From Bacteroidota bacterium (GTDB lineage Bacteria; Bacteroidota; Bacteroidia; Chitinophagales; Chitinophagaceae), in contig JAURLW010000105.1 of NCBI GenBank assembly GCA_030831005.1, positions 1 to 33,212 on the forward strand: a DNA stretch of 33,212 nucleotides, in the 5' to 3' direction. Made by a program: the position numbers and the translations under genes. Position 1 is the stretch's first letter, and every line of letters begins with the position of its first letter. The notes beneath the pieces were generated by a model. It was not told the origin of the DNA. It made no database searches and worked only from the letters and a program-made list of their open reading frames with translations. Shown one piece after another: positions 16,798 through 24,786 of the stretch.

Positions 16798-19700
16798 ATG
16801 AATTATCGTAAAATCAACAACCTTACCGGTTGGATTGTTGGCGCAGTAGCCACTTTTGTTTATCTCATAACCATGGAACCAACGGTTAGCTTTTGGGATT
16901 GTGGTGAGTTTTTAGCCACCGCACAAAAACTAGAAGTAGGTCACTCTCCAGGAGCGCCTTTATTTATGATGCTTGGCAGATTTTTTGGTATGCTGGCACC
17001 TACTCCTGATAAAGTAGCCCTTTATATCAACGGTCTTTCTGCTTTAATGAGTGGTTTAACGATTTTATTCCTTTTTTGGACGATTACTTATTTTGCTAAG
17101 CGTTTATTGGCTAAAAATGAGGAACAACCATCTAGCTATAACACCTTATTGATTATGGGTAGTGGTATTGTTGGCGCTTTAGCTTATACCTTTTCAGATA
17201 CTTTCTGGTTTTCTGCTGTAGAGGCAGAGGTTTATGCTACTTCTTCCTTTTTTACCGCTTTAGTATTTTGGGCTATCCTTAAATGGGAAGGCATTGCGGA
17301 TCAAAAATATGCTGATCGTTGGTTAGTATTTATTGCTTACATGATTGGTTTATCAATAGGTATTCACTTATTAAACTTACTTACTATTCCGGCATTAGCC
17401 ATGGTATACTATTTCAAACGCTATCAAGTGGATAGAAAAGGTATCATCATGACCTTTATTATTGGCTGTGTATTCTTAGGTTTAGTTCAGTTTGGTATTA
17501 TTCAAGGCATTCCTTTATTAGCGTCTAAGTTTGAATTGCTATTTGTCAATAGCTTTGGTTTGCCGCATGATATCGGCGCTATATTTTTAATCTTATTGTT
17601 TGTTGGTTTATTAATCTACGGATTAATATGGGCTAAGAAAAAAGGTAATTATTTAGCACATACTACCCTATTGAGTTTCTTATTTGTATTCATTGGTTTC
17701 TTAAGTTATTTGGCACCGCTAATACGTTCTAGAGCTGATGTGCCTATTGATATGACTAACCCAGACAATGCATTTAGATTCTTGTCTTATGTTAATCGTG
17801 AGCAATTTGGCTCTCAACCTATCTTATACGGACCAACCTTTGCTAGTCCGGTTACCGAATATGCAACTACTGGAGAAATCTATGACTTAGTTAAAAAAGA
17901 TGGCAAAGAATCTTATGAAGTTATTGGCAAAAAACAAGAACCTGTATTTAGCGACAAAACACTTTTCCCTAGAATGTGGGATGGCAATGACCCTTCACAT
18001 GTTGCTTTCTATAAAAGCTATTGCAATTTAGAAGATGGCGAAGCGCCAAGTGGTGCAGATAACATGAAATATTTCCTGGGCTATCAATTAAATTGGATGT
18101 GGTGGAGATATTTGATGTGGAACTATGCTGGCAGACAAAATGATTTTGAAGGACAAGGTGATGCTAAAAACGGTAATTGGTCATCTGGTATAAAACCTAT
18201 CGATCAGTTCTTTACTGGTGCTGGCGATAGCGATAAAATGCAAGATGGCTATAAAAATAATCCGGCACGTAATCAGTTGTATTTCTTACCGCTTATACTC
18301 GGAATCTTGGGTGTGGTATTTCAATTTAATGCACACAAAAAAGATGGCTTTATCGTTGGCTTATTATTTTTCTTTACGGGTATAGCTATTGCTATTTATT
18401 TAAACATGCCTCCAAATCAACCAAGAGAGCGTGACTATGCATTTGCTGGTTCTACTTATGCATTTGCTATTTGGATTGGCTTAGGTGTTTTAATGGTAAA
18501 TCAGTTTTTCCAACGCTTTATCAAAGGCCATGTAGCTGCAATATTAAGCATAGCACTTTGCTTATTAGCGGTGCCAACCTTAATGGCTAAAGTAGAATGG
18601 AATGATCATGATCGTTCGCAAAAAACATTAGCAAGAGCTACCGCTTACAATACCTTAATGTCTTGCGAAGAAGGTGCTATTCTATTTACATTTGGCGATA
18701 ATGACACATATCCATTGTGGTATTTGCAAGAAGTAGAAGGCGTTCGTACCGATGTTCGAATTGTAAATTTAAGCTTGTTAGGTATTGATTGGTATGTAGA
18801 TCAATTGTCCTACAAAATCAATAAAAACGATGCCTTACCGATGATCTGGAAACGTAGCGATTATATGGGCGACGCAGGTAATTATACCGCCTATATGAAA
18901 GAAGATAAAATCCCAGAAGGTCAATATATTAATCTATTAGAGCTTTGCAAGTATGCAATTGATCCAGCTACAAAACTACAAATGCAAAATGGTGGTGAAG
19001 CAAATCGCTTACCTACAAAAAATGCAAGCATAACTAGTTTAAGCAAAGATAAGTTGGTGCAAATGGGTATGATAAGCGCAGCAGATACTGATAAAATTGA
19101 CAATGATGTTAAGTTTACAATCAACAAGGACAATCTCATGAAAGACGATTTAGCTTTAATGAACATTGTTGCTGGTATTGCTGCAGAAGGTTGGAAACGC
19201 CCTATCTATTTTGGCAGCGGCATGGGAGATAGTTATTTAGGTTTAAATGATTATTTAAAACTTGAAGGAACTGTTTATCGTTTAGTACCGTTTAAATACA
19301 AACCGGGTATGTTCCCTCCATCTCAAGATTTAGGTTTTGTAGATGTAGAGAAAACTAAAAATCTATTCTTGAATACCTATATCTGGGGCAATGCCAATAA
19401 AAAGAATGTTTATTTTGATGAGAAAAACAGAATCATGTTTGTTTCTTATCGCTTAAGTGCCGCTCGCTTAGCAGAAACATTGGCTGCTATGAACAGAAGT
19501 AAAGAAGGTATTGCAGTATTAGATAAGGTTATGGCAAATATCACGGAGCAAGCTTACTATTACGATTTCACTGCAATTTATATAGCAATGGCTTATTACC
19601 GTTGTGGTGCATTTGACAAAGCTAATGCGCTAACTAAGAAGCTCGTTAAAAATGCTGATGATGATATCGCGTGGATTAGTAACTTGAACGAAAATTTCAA

Positions 19701-19863
19701 AGAGTCGCTTTATAACGACGTAAGAAGAGATCTTCAGGGAATTTATATGTTATTGCAAAGTGCGCAACAAGCAGGTGATGCTAATGGTACTAAAACACTT
19801 AACGATAAATTTACGCAATTGCAAAAATTACCTATCGTTCAATTGGTAATGCAACAACAATAA
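16798..19863 (+). CDS. DUF2723 multi-pass membrane protein (GT-C-like, probable glycosyltransferase)
   Basis: A 1021-residue inner-membrane protein of the DUF2723 family. After the first membrane segment (about 11-26) comes SFWDCGEFLATAQKLEVGHSPGAP; its D34/E37 pair sits where GT-C glycosyltransferases such as protein O-mannosyltransferases carry the catalytic acid. Roughly ten hydrophobic segments extend to about residue 600 (for example 175-230, 255-310, 495-540, 550-600). A soluble C-terminal part of about 400 residues follows. It includes FGDNDTYPLWYLQEVEGVRTD, typical of the family, and a helical TPR-like stretch near 890-1000. The family is commonly linked to Bacteroidota surface glycosylation, from recollection; donor and acceptor are unknown. 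A long hairpin terminator follows. Confidence 0.85.
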   Translation: MNYRKINNLTGWIVGAVATFVYLITMEPTVSFWDCGEFLATAQKLEVGHSPGAPLFMMLGRFFGMLAPTPDKVALYINGLSALMSGLTILFLFWTITYFAKRLLAKNEEQPSSYNTLLIMGSGIVGALAYTFSDTFWFSAVEAEVYATSSFFTALVFWAILKWEGIADQKYADRWLVFIAYMIGLSIGIHLLNLLTIPALAMVYYFKRYQVDRKGIIMTFIIGCVFLGLVQFGIIQGIPLLASKFELLFVNSFGLPHDIGAIFLILLFVGLLIYGLIWAKKKGNYLAHTTLLSFLFVFIGFLSYLAPLIRSRADVPIDMTNPDNAFRFLSYVNREQFGSQPILYGPTFASPVTEYATTGEIYDLVKKDGKESYEVIGKKQEPVFSDKTLFPRMWDGNDPSHVAFYKSYCNLEDGEAPSGADNMKYFLGYQLNWMWWRYLMWNYAGRQNDFEGQGDAKNGNWSSGIKPIDQFFTGAGDSDKMQDGYKNNPARNQLYFLPLILGILGVVFQFNAHKKDGFIVGLLFFFTGIAIAIYLNMPPNQPRERDYAFAGSTYAFAIWIGLGVLMVNQFFQRFIKGHVAAILSIALCLLAVPTLMAKVEWNDHDRSQKTLARATAYNTLMSCEEGAILFTFGDNDTYPLWYLQEVEGVRTDVRIVNLSLLGIDWYVDQLSYKINKNDALPMIWKRSDYMGDAGNYTAYMKEDKIPEGQYINLLELCKYAIDPATKLQMQNGGEANRLPTKNASITSLSKDKLVQMGMISAADTDKIDNDVKFTINKDNLMKDDLALMNIVAGIAAEGWKRPIYFGSGMGDSYLGLNDYLKLEGTVYRLVPFKYKPGMFPPSQDLGFVDVEKTKNLFLNTYIWGNANKKNVYFDEKNRIMFVSYRLSAARLAETLAAMNRSKEGIAVLDKVMANITEQAYYYDFTAIYIAMAYYRCGAFDKANALTKKLVKNADDDIAWISNLNENFKESLYNDVRRDLQGIYMLLQSAQQAGDANGTKTLNDKFTQLQKLPIVQLVMQQQ

Positions 19864-19885
19864 GCAAAAAGGATAATGTATAAAA

Positions 19886-19920
19886 AATAAGAAAGGCTCC
19901 CGATGGGAGCCTTTCTTATT
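19886..19920 (+). terminator. Terminator after the DUF2723 gene
   Basis: Perfect 16-bp stem (19886-19901 with 19905-19920; core AAGGCTCCC/GGGAGCCTT) around the 3-base loop GAT. It lies 22 bases past the stop. The T-rich arm acts as the T-tract. Confidence 0.88.
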
Positions 19921-19926
19921 TTAAAC

Positions 19927-19957
19927 AAAAAATCCAATGAATTGCTTCATTGGATTT
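19927..19957 (-). terminator. Terminator of tRNA-Cys
   Basis: Twelve-bp stem AAATCCAATGAA (19930-19941) with TTCATTGGATTT (19946-19957) and a 4-base loop. An A-run at 19927-19932 becomes the T-run on the minus strand, immediately after the tRNA 3' end. Confidence 0.85.
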
Positions 19958-19958
19958 G

Positions 19959-20029
19959 AGGTCGAGAGCGGATTCGAACCGCTGTGGAAGCTTTTGCAGA
20001 GCTCTGCCTAGCCACTCGGCCACCCGACC
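19959..20029 (-). tRNA. tRNA-Cys (GCA)
   Basis: The minus strand folds into a cloverleaf. The acceptor is GGTCGGG with CTCGACC (one G-T pair). The D arm has GCC/GGC. The anticodon stem is GAGCT/AGCTT with loop CTGCAAA, giving anticodon GCA. The T arm is AGCGG-TTCGAAT-CCGCT. The discriminator base is U, the cysteine identity base. The 3' CCA is not encoded. A TACATTTG box lies upstream and a hairpin terminator follows. Confidence 0.96.
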
Positions 20030-20043
20030 GTATTTTTGTTCTG

Positions 20044-20051
20044 CAAATGTA
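20044..20051 (-). promoter_or_regulatory. Putative -7 box of tRNA-Cys
   Basis: On the minus strand TACATTTG, an exact TAnnTTTG match, 15 bases before the mature tRNA 5' end. Confidence 0.5.
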
Positions 20052-20094
20052 TAAAAATTTCGTTTCTTTACACTATAAAATTTGATAAATTTTT

Positions 20095-20973
20095 ATGAAT
20101 CAAACTATTGGAGCATCCGAGTTAATTATTACAGACAAAGGAAGTATCTATCATTTAGATCTTAGACCAGAAGAAATTGCAGATACTATTATTACGGTTG
20201 GAGATCCAAATAGAGTAAAAGAGCTATCTAAATATTTTGATTCTATTGAGTTTACCGCCAATCATAGAGAATTTGTTACCCATACCGGTTATATTGGTAA
20301 AAAAAGAATCAGCGTTGTAGCTACGGGTATTGGTCCAGATAATATTGATATTGTATTGAATGAATTAGATGCTTTAGTTGATATTGATTTTGCTAGTCGT
20401 ACCATTAAATCAGAAAAAAAATCACTAAAAATTATTCGCTTAGGCACTTCCGGTGCATTACAAGATTTTATTCCTGTAGATAGCTTGGTAGTTTCGAGCT
20501 ACGGCATTGGGTTAGACAATCTCATGCATTACTATGCTACTACAAACACTCCAGCTGAAAAAAATCTTTTGGAAGCATTTAACCAACATACACAATTAGT
20601 AGGCAAAGTTATTCAACCTTATATCACTTCAAGTGCAGCTTCTTTGAGTGCACAGTTCACCGATGGCTTTCATCATGGCATTACGGTAACTTGTCCCGGT
20701 TTTTACGGTCCGCAAGGTCGGGTTTTAAGAGCACCTTTAGCACAAGATCAATTAATCAATAAATTAACAACATTTAAGCACCAAGAGCACTTTGTTAGCA
20801 ACTTCGAAATGGAAACTTCCGCTATTTATGGTTTAGCTAATTTACTAGGCCACCAAGCGCTTTCTATTAGTGCCATTGTAGCTAATAGAATTCAACAAAG
20901 TTTTTCGAGCGATGGCAATGCTGCCGTTGAGCACATGATTAAAACCTGCTTACCTATCATTGCCAATTTATAA
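20095..20973 (+). CDS. Nucleoside phosphorylase (uridine phosphorylase-like)
   Basis: A 292-residue PNP/UDP-family enzyme that splits nucleosides with phosphate to free base and (deoxy)ribose-1-phosphate for salvage. Visible family features are VGDPNRVKELSKYFDS near 36-51 (the phosphate-binding GDPxR), GIGPDNIDIVLNEL at about 78-91, RLGTSGALQ (phosphate loop) near residue 120, and FEMETSAIYGLANLLGH at about 240-256 with the ribose-binding Glu-Met-Glu. The sequence is closer to uridine phosphorylase-like members than to trimeric purine enzymes, but the preferred base is not certain. lgt follows after 17 bp, so the two may share a transcript. Confidence 0.85.
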   Translation: MNQTIGASELIITDKGSIYHLDLRPEEIADTIITVGDPNRVKELSKYFDSIEFTANHREFVTHTGYIGKKRISVVATGIGPDNIDIVLNELDALVDIDFASRTIKSEKKSLKIIRLGTSGALQDFIPVDSLVVSSYGIGLDNLMHYYATTNTPAEKNLLEAFNQHTQLVGKVIQPYITSSAASLSAQFTDGFHHGITVTCPGFYGPQGRVLRAPLAQDQLINKLTTFKHQEHFVSNFEMETSAIYGLANLLGHQALSISAIVANRIQQSFSSDGNAAVEHMIKTCLPIIANL

Positions 20974-20990
20974 TTTATATCCTTCAATAT

Positions 20991-22265
20991 ATGTATCCTG
21001 ATTTTCAATATCTCTTTCAAGCCTTATTAGGCACGGACATGCCTGAATGGTTGAGTCTATTTAAAACCTTTGGTTTCTTGGTTGCCTTAAGTTTTATTGC
21101 TGCTGCCTATACCATAGTCAGTGAATTAAAAAGAAAAGAACAAGCCGGCTTACTGAGCTACACAGAAAAAGTAATTTGGAAAGGTAAAAAAGCTACCGTG
21201 CAAGATTATGCATTGCAAGCCTTAATAGGTTTTATTTTAGCCTATAAAATTGGAGGCATTATTCAGAATACCACTGTAATAGCGGCCAACCCCTTAGCGT
21301 TTATACTTTCATTAGAAGGTGCCTTAGGCATAGGTCTCTTGGGCGCAATCATAACATTGGCAATGAAGTATTATGAAGAGAAAAAGAATAATTTAGAAAA
21401 ACCTGTTCAAGTAAAAATTAGAATCTATCCTCATCAACGCATTAACGATATAGTTATGGTAGCCGCAATTGGTGGTATTGTGGGCGCCAAAGTTTTTAAT
21501 GCCTTTGAAACGTGGGATCAATTTATTAAAAATCCAATTGAGCAATTAATAGCCTCTAGTGGATTAACCTTTTATGGTGGATTAATAATTGCTACCCTAG
21601 CGCTTTATCGCTATGCTAAAAAACACCAAATTAATTTTGCGCAATTGTGCGATGCTGCTGCTCCTGGATTAATGCTAGCCTATGGTATAGGTCGTTTAGG
21701 TTGTCATTTTGCAGGTGATGGCGATTGGGGTATATACAATAGTGCCTACATTAGCAATCCCGATGGCACCCTGCAACAAGTAAGCACCGATACGTTCCAA
21801 CAAGTGGCTCAGCAAGCAGCGCCATATATGACTTACATCAACAATACCTTAGCACCACATATGCATGTAGCTGCACCTAGCTGGTTACCCAATTGGTTGT
21901 TTGGTATGAATTATGCGCATAATGTAAATCACGAAGGCATGCCGCTTATAGATTGTGTAGGTAATTATTGTACCGCTTTACCGATTAGTGTTTTCCCTAC
22001 CCCATTATATGAAGCCGTAGTATGTATTTTATTATTTACTTTATTGTGGAAATGGAGAACTCGTTTTACTAGACCTTTACAATTATTTGGTTGTTATTTA
22101 ATGCTGAATGGAGCTGAACGTTTTTTTGTAGAATTGATTCGTGTAAACAGTCAATATGATTGGGGCTTCCTGCATCCTACACAAGCAGAAATCATTGCAG
22201 TATGCTTAATGAGTATAGGCGCTTATTTCTTTTTCCGAAAAGAACAAAAGATACAAATGCCATAA
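20991..22265 (+). CDS. lgt: Prolipoprotein diacylglyceryl transferase
   Basis: Inner-membrane enzyme that moves diacylglycerol from phosphatidylglycerol to the lipobox cysteine of prolipoproteins, the first step of lipoprotein maturation. The Lgt signature is seen as GRLGCHFAGDGDWG at 234-247, with the essential Arg/Gly/Asp pattern. Near the end, AERFFVELIRVNSQYDWG matches the second conserved block. About seven hydrophobic segments are present (for example 25-42, 76-96, 105-125, 155-170, 190-205, 335-352, 400-415). At 424 residues it is much longer than E. coli Lgt (291), because of extra N-terminal membrane segments and a periplasmic insertion (about 250-320), as in other Bacteroidota. Lipoproteins such as the GH53 enzyme in this window would be its substrates. 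Confidence 0.94.
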   Translation: MYPDFQYLFQALLGTDMPEWLSLFKTFGFLVALSFIAAAYTIVSELKRKEQAGLLSYTEKVIWKGKKATVQDYALQALIGFILAYKIGGIIQNTTVIAANPLAFILSLEGALGIGLLGAIITLAMKYYEEKKNNLEKPVQVKIRIYPHQRINDIVMVAAIGGIVGAKVFNAFETWDQFIKNPIEQLIASSGLTFYGGLIIATLALYRYAKKHQINFAQLCDAAAPGLMLAYGIGRLGCHFAGDGDWGIYNSAYISNPDGTLQQVSTDTFQQVAQQAAPYMTYINNTLAPHMHVAAPSWLPNWLFGMNYAHNVNHEGMPLIDCVGNYCTALPISVFPTPLYEAVVCILLFTLLWKWRTRFTRPLQLFGCYLMLNGAERFFVELIRVNSQYDWGFLHPTQAEIIAVCLMSIGAYFFFRKEQKIQMP

Positions 22266-22294
22266 AAAAAGGAGTGCTAGTAGCACTCCTTTTT
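22266..22294. terminator. Bidirectional terminator between lgt and the DHS-like gene
   Basis: Stem AAAAAGGAGTGCT (22266-22278) with AGCACTCCTTTTT (22282-22294) and loop AGT. A-run and T-run on opposite sides serve both converging genes. Confidence 0.9.
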
Positions 22295-22315
22295 AATTTA
22301 TGCTATAGCCTAGTA

Positions 22316-23293
22316 CTACCAACCTAATACATATGCAAATAATAAAGGCGCTACGATTGTAGCATCAGATTCTACAATGAATTTAGGTGTATTTACATCT
22401 AATTTGCCCCAAGTAATTTTTTCATTTGGTACGGCACCAGAGTAAGAACCAAATGATGTAGTACTGTCACTAATTTGACAGAAATAGCTCCAAAACGGTA
22501 CATCGTGCCACTCTAAATCTTGATACATCATAGGCACCACACAAATTGGGAAATCACCTGCAATACCTCCACCGATTTGAAAGAAACCAACACCTTTACC
22601 AGCGCTATTGTTTCTGTACCAATCAGCTAACCATACCATGTACTCAATACCGTTTTTAACGGTGCTTGCTTGCAATTCATTTTTGATGACATAACTAGCA
22701 AAAATGTTTCCGGTAGTAGAATCTTCCCAACCTGGACAAACAATAGGAATATTTTTTTGAGCAGCAGCAACGATCCAACTGTCTTTAGGGTCGATTTCAT
22801 AATATTGTTCTAATACGCCACTATTCACTACTTGATATAAAAATTCGTGCGGGAAATAACGCTCACCTTTTGCTTCTGCTTGTTGCCAAACGGCTACTAA
22901 GTGTTTTTGTAATCTTCTAAACGCTTCCTCTTCAGGAATACACGTATCGGTAACTCTATTATAATGATTCTCTAATAAATCCCATTCGTCTTGCGGTGTT
23001 AAATCACGATAGTTAGGCACGCGTTTGTAGCTCTTGTGCGCTACTAAGTTCATCACATCTTCTTCAAGATTTGCACCTGTGCAAGAAATGATTTGAATTT
23101 TATCTTGGCGAATCATTTCAGCTAATGAAATACCTAACTCAGCCGTACTCATTGCACCTGCTAAAGTCACCATCATTTTCCCACCTTCTAGTAAATGGGT
23201 TTCATAACCTTTGGCAGCATCTACTAATGCAGCCGCATTGAAGTGGCGATAATGATGCGTAATGAAATTTGAAATTGGTCCTTTATTGTTCAT
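22316..23293 (-). CDS. Deoxyhypusine synthase-like protein (probable polyamine enzyme)
   Basis: A 325-residue protein of the deoxyhypusine synthase family, NAD-dependent enzymes that transfer the aminobutyl group of spermidine. NAD-site features include LAGAMSTAELG (44-54), SCTGANLEEDV (70-80) and IGGGIAGD (240-247). The catalytic Lys is K297 in KITWGK, aligned with human K329. Residues that hold spermidine in the human enzyme appear changed (H288 to D247, D313 to F281, D316 to Y284), while E291 and W295 are kept. This is a by-eye alignment. Bacteria lack eIF5A, so the likely role is polyamine synthesis, for example a homospermidine- or aminopropylagmatine-type reaction; the exact reaction is unknown. 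It lies downstream of the citrate synthase gene, behind a terminator. Confidence 0.85.
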   Translation of the reverse strand: MNNKGPISNFITHHYRHFNAAALVDAAKGYETHLLEGGKMMVTLAGAMSTAELGISLAEMIRQDKIQIISCTGANLEEDVMNLVAHKSYKRVPNYRDLTPQDEWDLLENHYNRVTDTCIPEEEAFRRLQKHLVAVWQQAEAKGERYFPHEFLYQVVNSGVLEQYYEIDPKDSWIVAAAQKNIPIVCPGWEDSTTGNIFASYVIKNELQASTVKNGIEYMVWLADWYRNNSAGKGVGFFQIGGGIAGDFPICVVPMMYQDLEWHDVPFWSYFCQISDSTTSFGSYSGAVPNEKITWGKLDVNTPKFIVESDATIVAPLLFAYVLGW

Positions 23294-23304
23294 ATCTTAT
23301 GTAG

Positions 23305-23333
23305 TTAAAAAGTAACCCCTCTTTCGAGGGGTT
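23305..23333 (-). terminator. Terminator of the citrate synthase gene
   Basis: Eight-bp stem AACCCCTC (23314-23321) with GAGGGGTT (23326-23333) and a 4-base loop. On the minus strand it is followed by ACTTTTT. It lies between the citrate synthase and DHS-like genes, so the DHS-like gene may be reached only by read-through or have its own promoter. Confidence 0.75.
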
Positions 23334-23340
23334 TGGTTAT

Positions 23341-24654
23341 TTATGCGTTTTGTTTTTCAATAAAATTTTTAACCCATTCTGTTGTTACTGATTTCGGTCT
23401 TTCAATTGGGAAATTCAAAGCACGATCCCAACATAAGCTAGCTAATACACCTAATGCTCTAGACACACCAAATAATACGGTATAGAAATCTTCTTCTACC
23501 AAACCATAGTGTTTTAATAAAGCACCACTGTGAGCATCTACATTAGGCCAAGGGTTTTTAATTTTTCCTGTAGCTTCTAAAATTGCTGGAGCTACATCAT
23601 ATACATTCCAAACTGTTTTGACAGTAGGATTTTCTGGACAATGTGTTTTTGCAAATTCCATTTGTGCCGTAAAACGAGGATCTGTTTTGCGCAATACCGC
23701 GTGACCATATCCAGGAACTACTTTACCTTGCGATAAGGTTGTTTTGATGTATTCTGCAATTTGTTCTTTGCTTGGCTCTTGAGTTCCAAGATTTTCTTGC
23801 AACTCTTCAATCCAACGAATCACTTCTTGATTTGCTAAACCATGTAATGGACCAGCTAAACCAGCCATACCTGCAGCAAATGATAAATATGGATCGCTTA
23901 ATGCAGAACCTACTAAGTGCGTAGCATGAGCAGAAACATTACCACCTTCATGATCAGCGTGAATAGTAAGATACAAACGCATTAATTCTTTAAAGCCTTC
24001 ATCTTCAAAACCCAACATGTGAGCGAAATTACCGCTCCAGTCTAATAAACCATCCGGTTGAATATGCTCGCTATTTTTATATTTTCTACGATAGATGTAT
24101 GCTGCTACTCTTGGTAAACGAGCAATTAAGGTCATGGTATCTTCGTATACATAATCCCAATACTCTTTCTTGCTAATACCTTCAGAATACGCTTTAGAGA
24201 ATTTAGATTCTGTTTGCAATGCTAAAACAGCTGTGCAAAATTGCGTCATCGGGTGTGTAGAAACAGGTAAAGCTTCAATCACATCAAACACGTGATTAGG
24301 CACATGAGATCTGCGTGCCCAAGTAGCAGAAATATGTTCTACATCTTCATGAGATGGTAGCTCACCTACTAACATTAAATAGAATAAACCTTCTGGTAAG
24401 GGCTCATTACCATTTTCAATTTTTGGTAATTTATCTCTTAATTCTGGAATGGAAAATCCACGGAAGCGAATACCTTCATTGGAATCTAACAAGGAAGTTT
24501 CTGTAACTAATCCAGTGATACCTCTCATTCCTTGGAATGCCTGTGCAATCGTAACATCTTCTAATTTAGTATTACCATGTTTTTCGATAATACCTTTAAT
24601 TTCTAGTAATTGCTGATCAGCAGTAGCCTTAAATCTGTCTTTTACAAAGCCCAT
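23341..24654 (-). CDS. gltA: Citrate synthase, eukaryote (mitochondrial)-type
   Basis: Condenses acetyl-CoA and oxaloacetate to citrate, the entry step of the TCA cycle. The 437-residue protein carries all three catalytic residues: H271 in GPLHGLANQE, H318 in VPGYGHAVLR, and D373 in NVDAHSG. These lie within three positions of the pig mitochondrial numbering (274, 320, 375). Long blocks are almost as in mitochondrial enzymes, for example HEGGNVSAHATHLVGSALSD and VLFGVSRALGVLA. This places it with the dimeric eukaryote-like group rather than the hexameric E. coli GltA. No targeting sequence is visible. A TATATTTG box at 24683-24690 and a downstream hairpin suggest a single-gene transcript. Confidence 0.96.
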   Translation of the reverse strand: MGFVKDRFKATADQQLLEIKGIIEKHGNTKLEDVTIAQAFQGMRGITGLVTETSLLDSNEGIRFRGFSIPELRDKLPKIENGNEPLPEGLFYLMLVGELPSHEDVEHISATWARRSHVPNHVFDVIEALPVSTHPMTQFCTAVLALQTESKFSKAYSEGISKKEYWDYVYEDTMTLIARLPRVAAYIYRRKYKNSEHIQPDGLLDWSGNFAHMLGFEDEGFKELMRLYLTIHADHEGGNVSAHATHLVGSALSDPYLSFAAGMAGLAGPLHGLANQEVIRWIEELQENLGTQEPSKEQIAEYIKTTLSQGKVVPGYGHAVLRKTDPRFTAQMEFAKTHCPENPTVKTVWNVYDVAPAILEATGKIKNPWPNVDAHSGALLKHYGLVEEDFYTVLFGVSRALGVLASLCWDRALNFPIERPKSVTTEWVKNFIEKQNA

Positions 24655-24682
24655 TTTGGTGTATTTTTATTTTTTGAGTACG

Positions 24683-24690
24683 CAAATATA
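24683..24690 (-). promoter_or_regulatory. Putative -7 box of citrate synthase
   Basis: On the minus strand TATATTTG, an exact TAnnTTTG match, 28 bases before the ATG. At the -33 distance only CTG is seen. Confidence 0.5.
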
Positions 24691-24786
24691 TTATATATAT
24701 AGCACTTTTCAGCATCTTTTAGTATGCTAAAGTGAAAAATTAATAGCAATTTAAGAGTATAACAATTTCCAAGGCAATTTGTTGCC

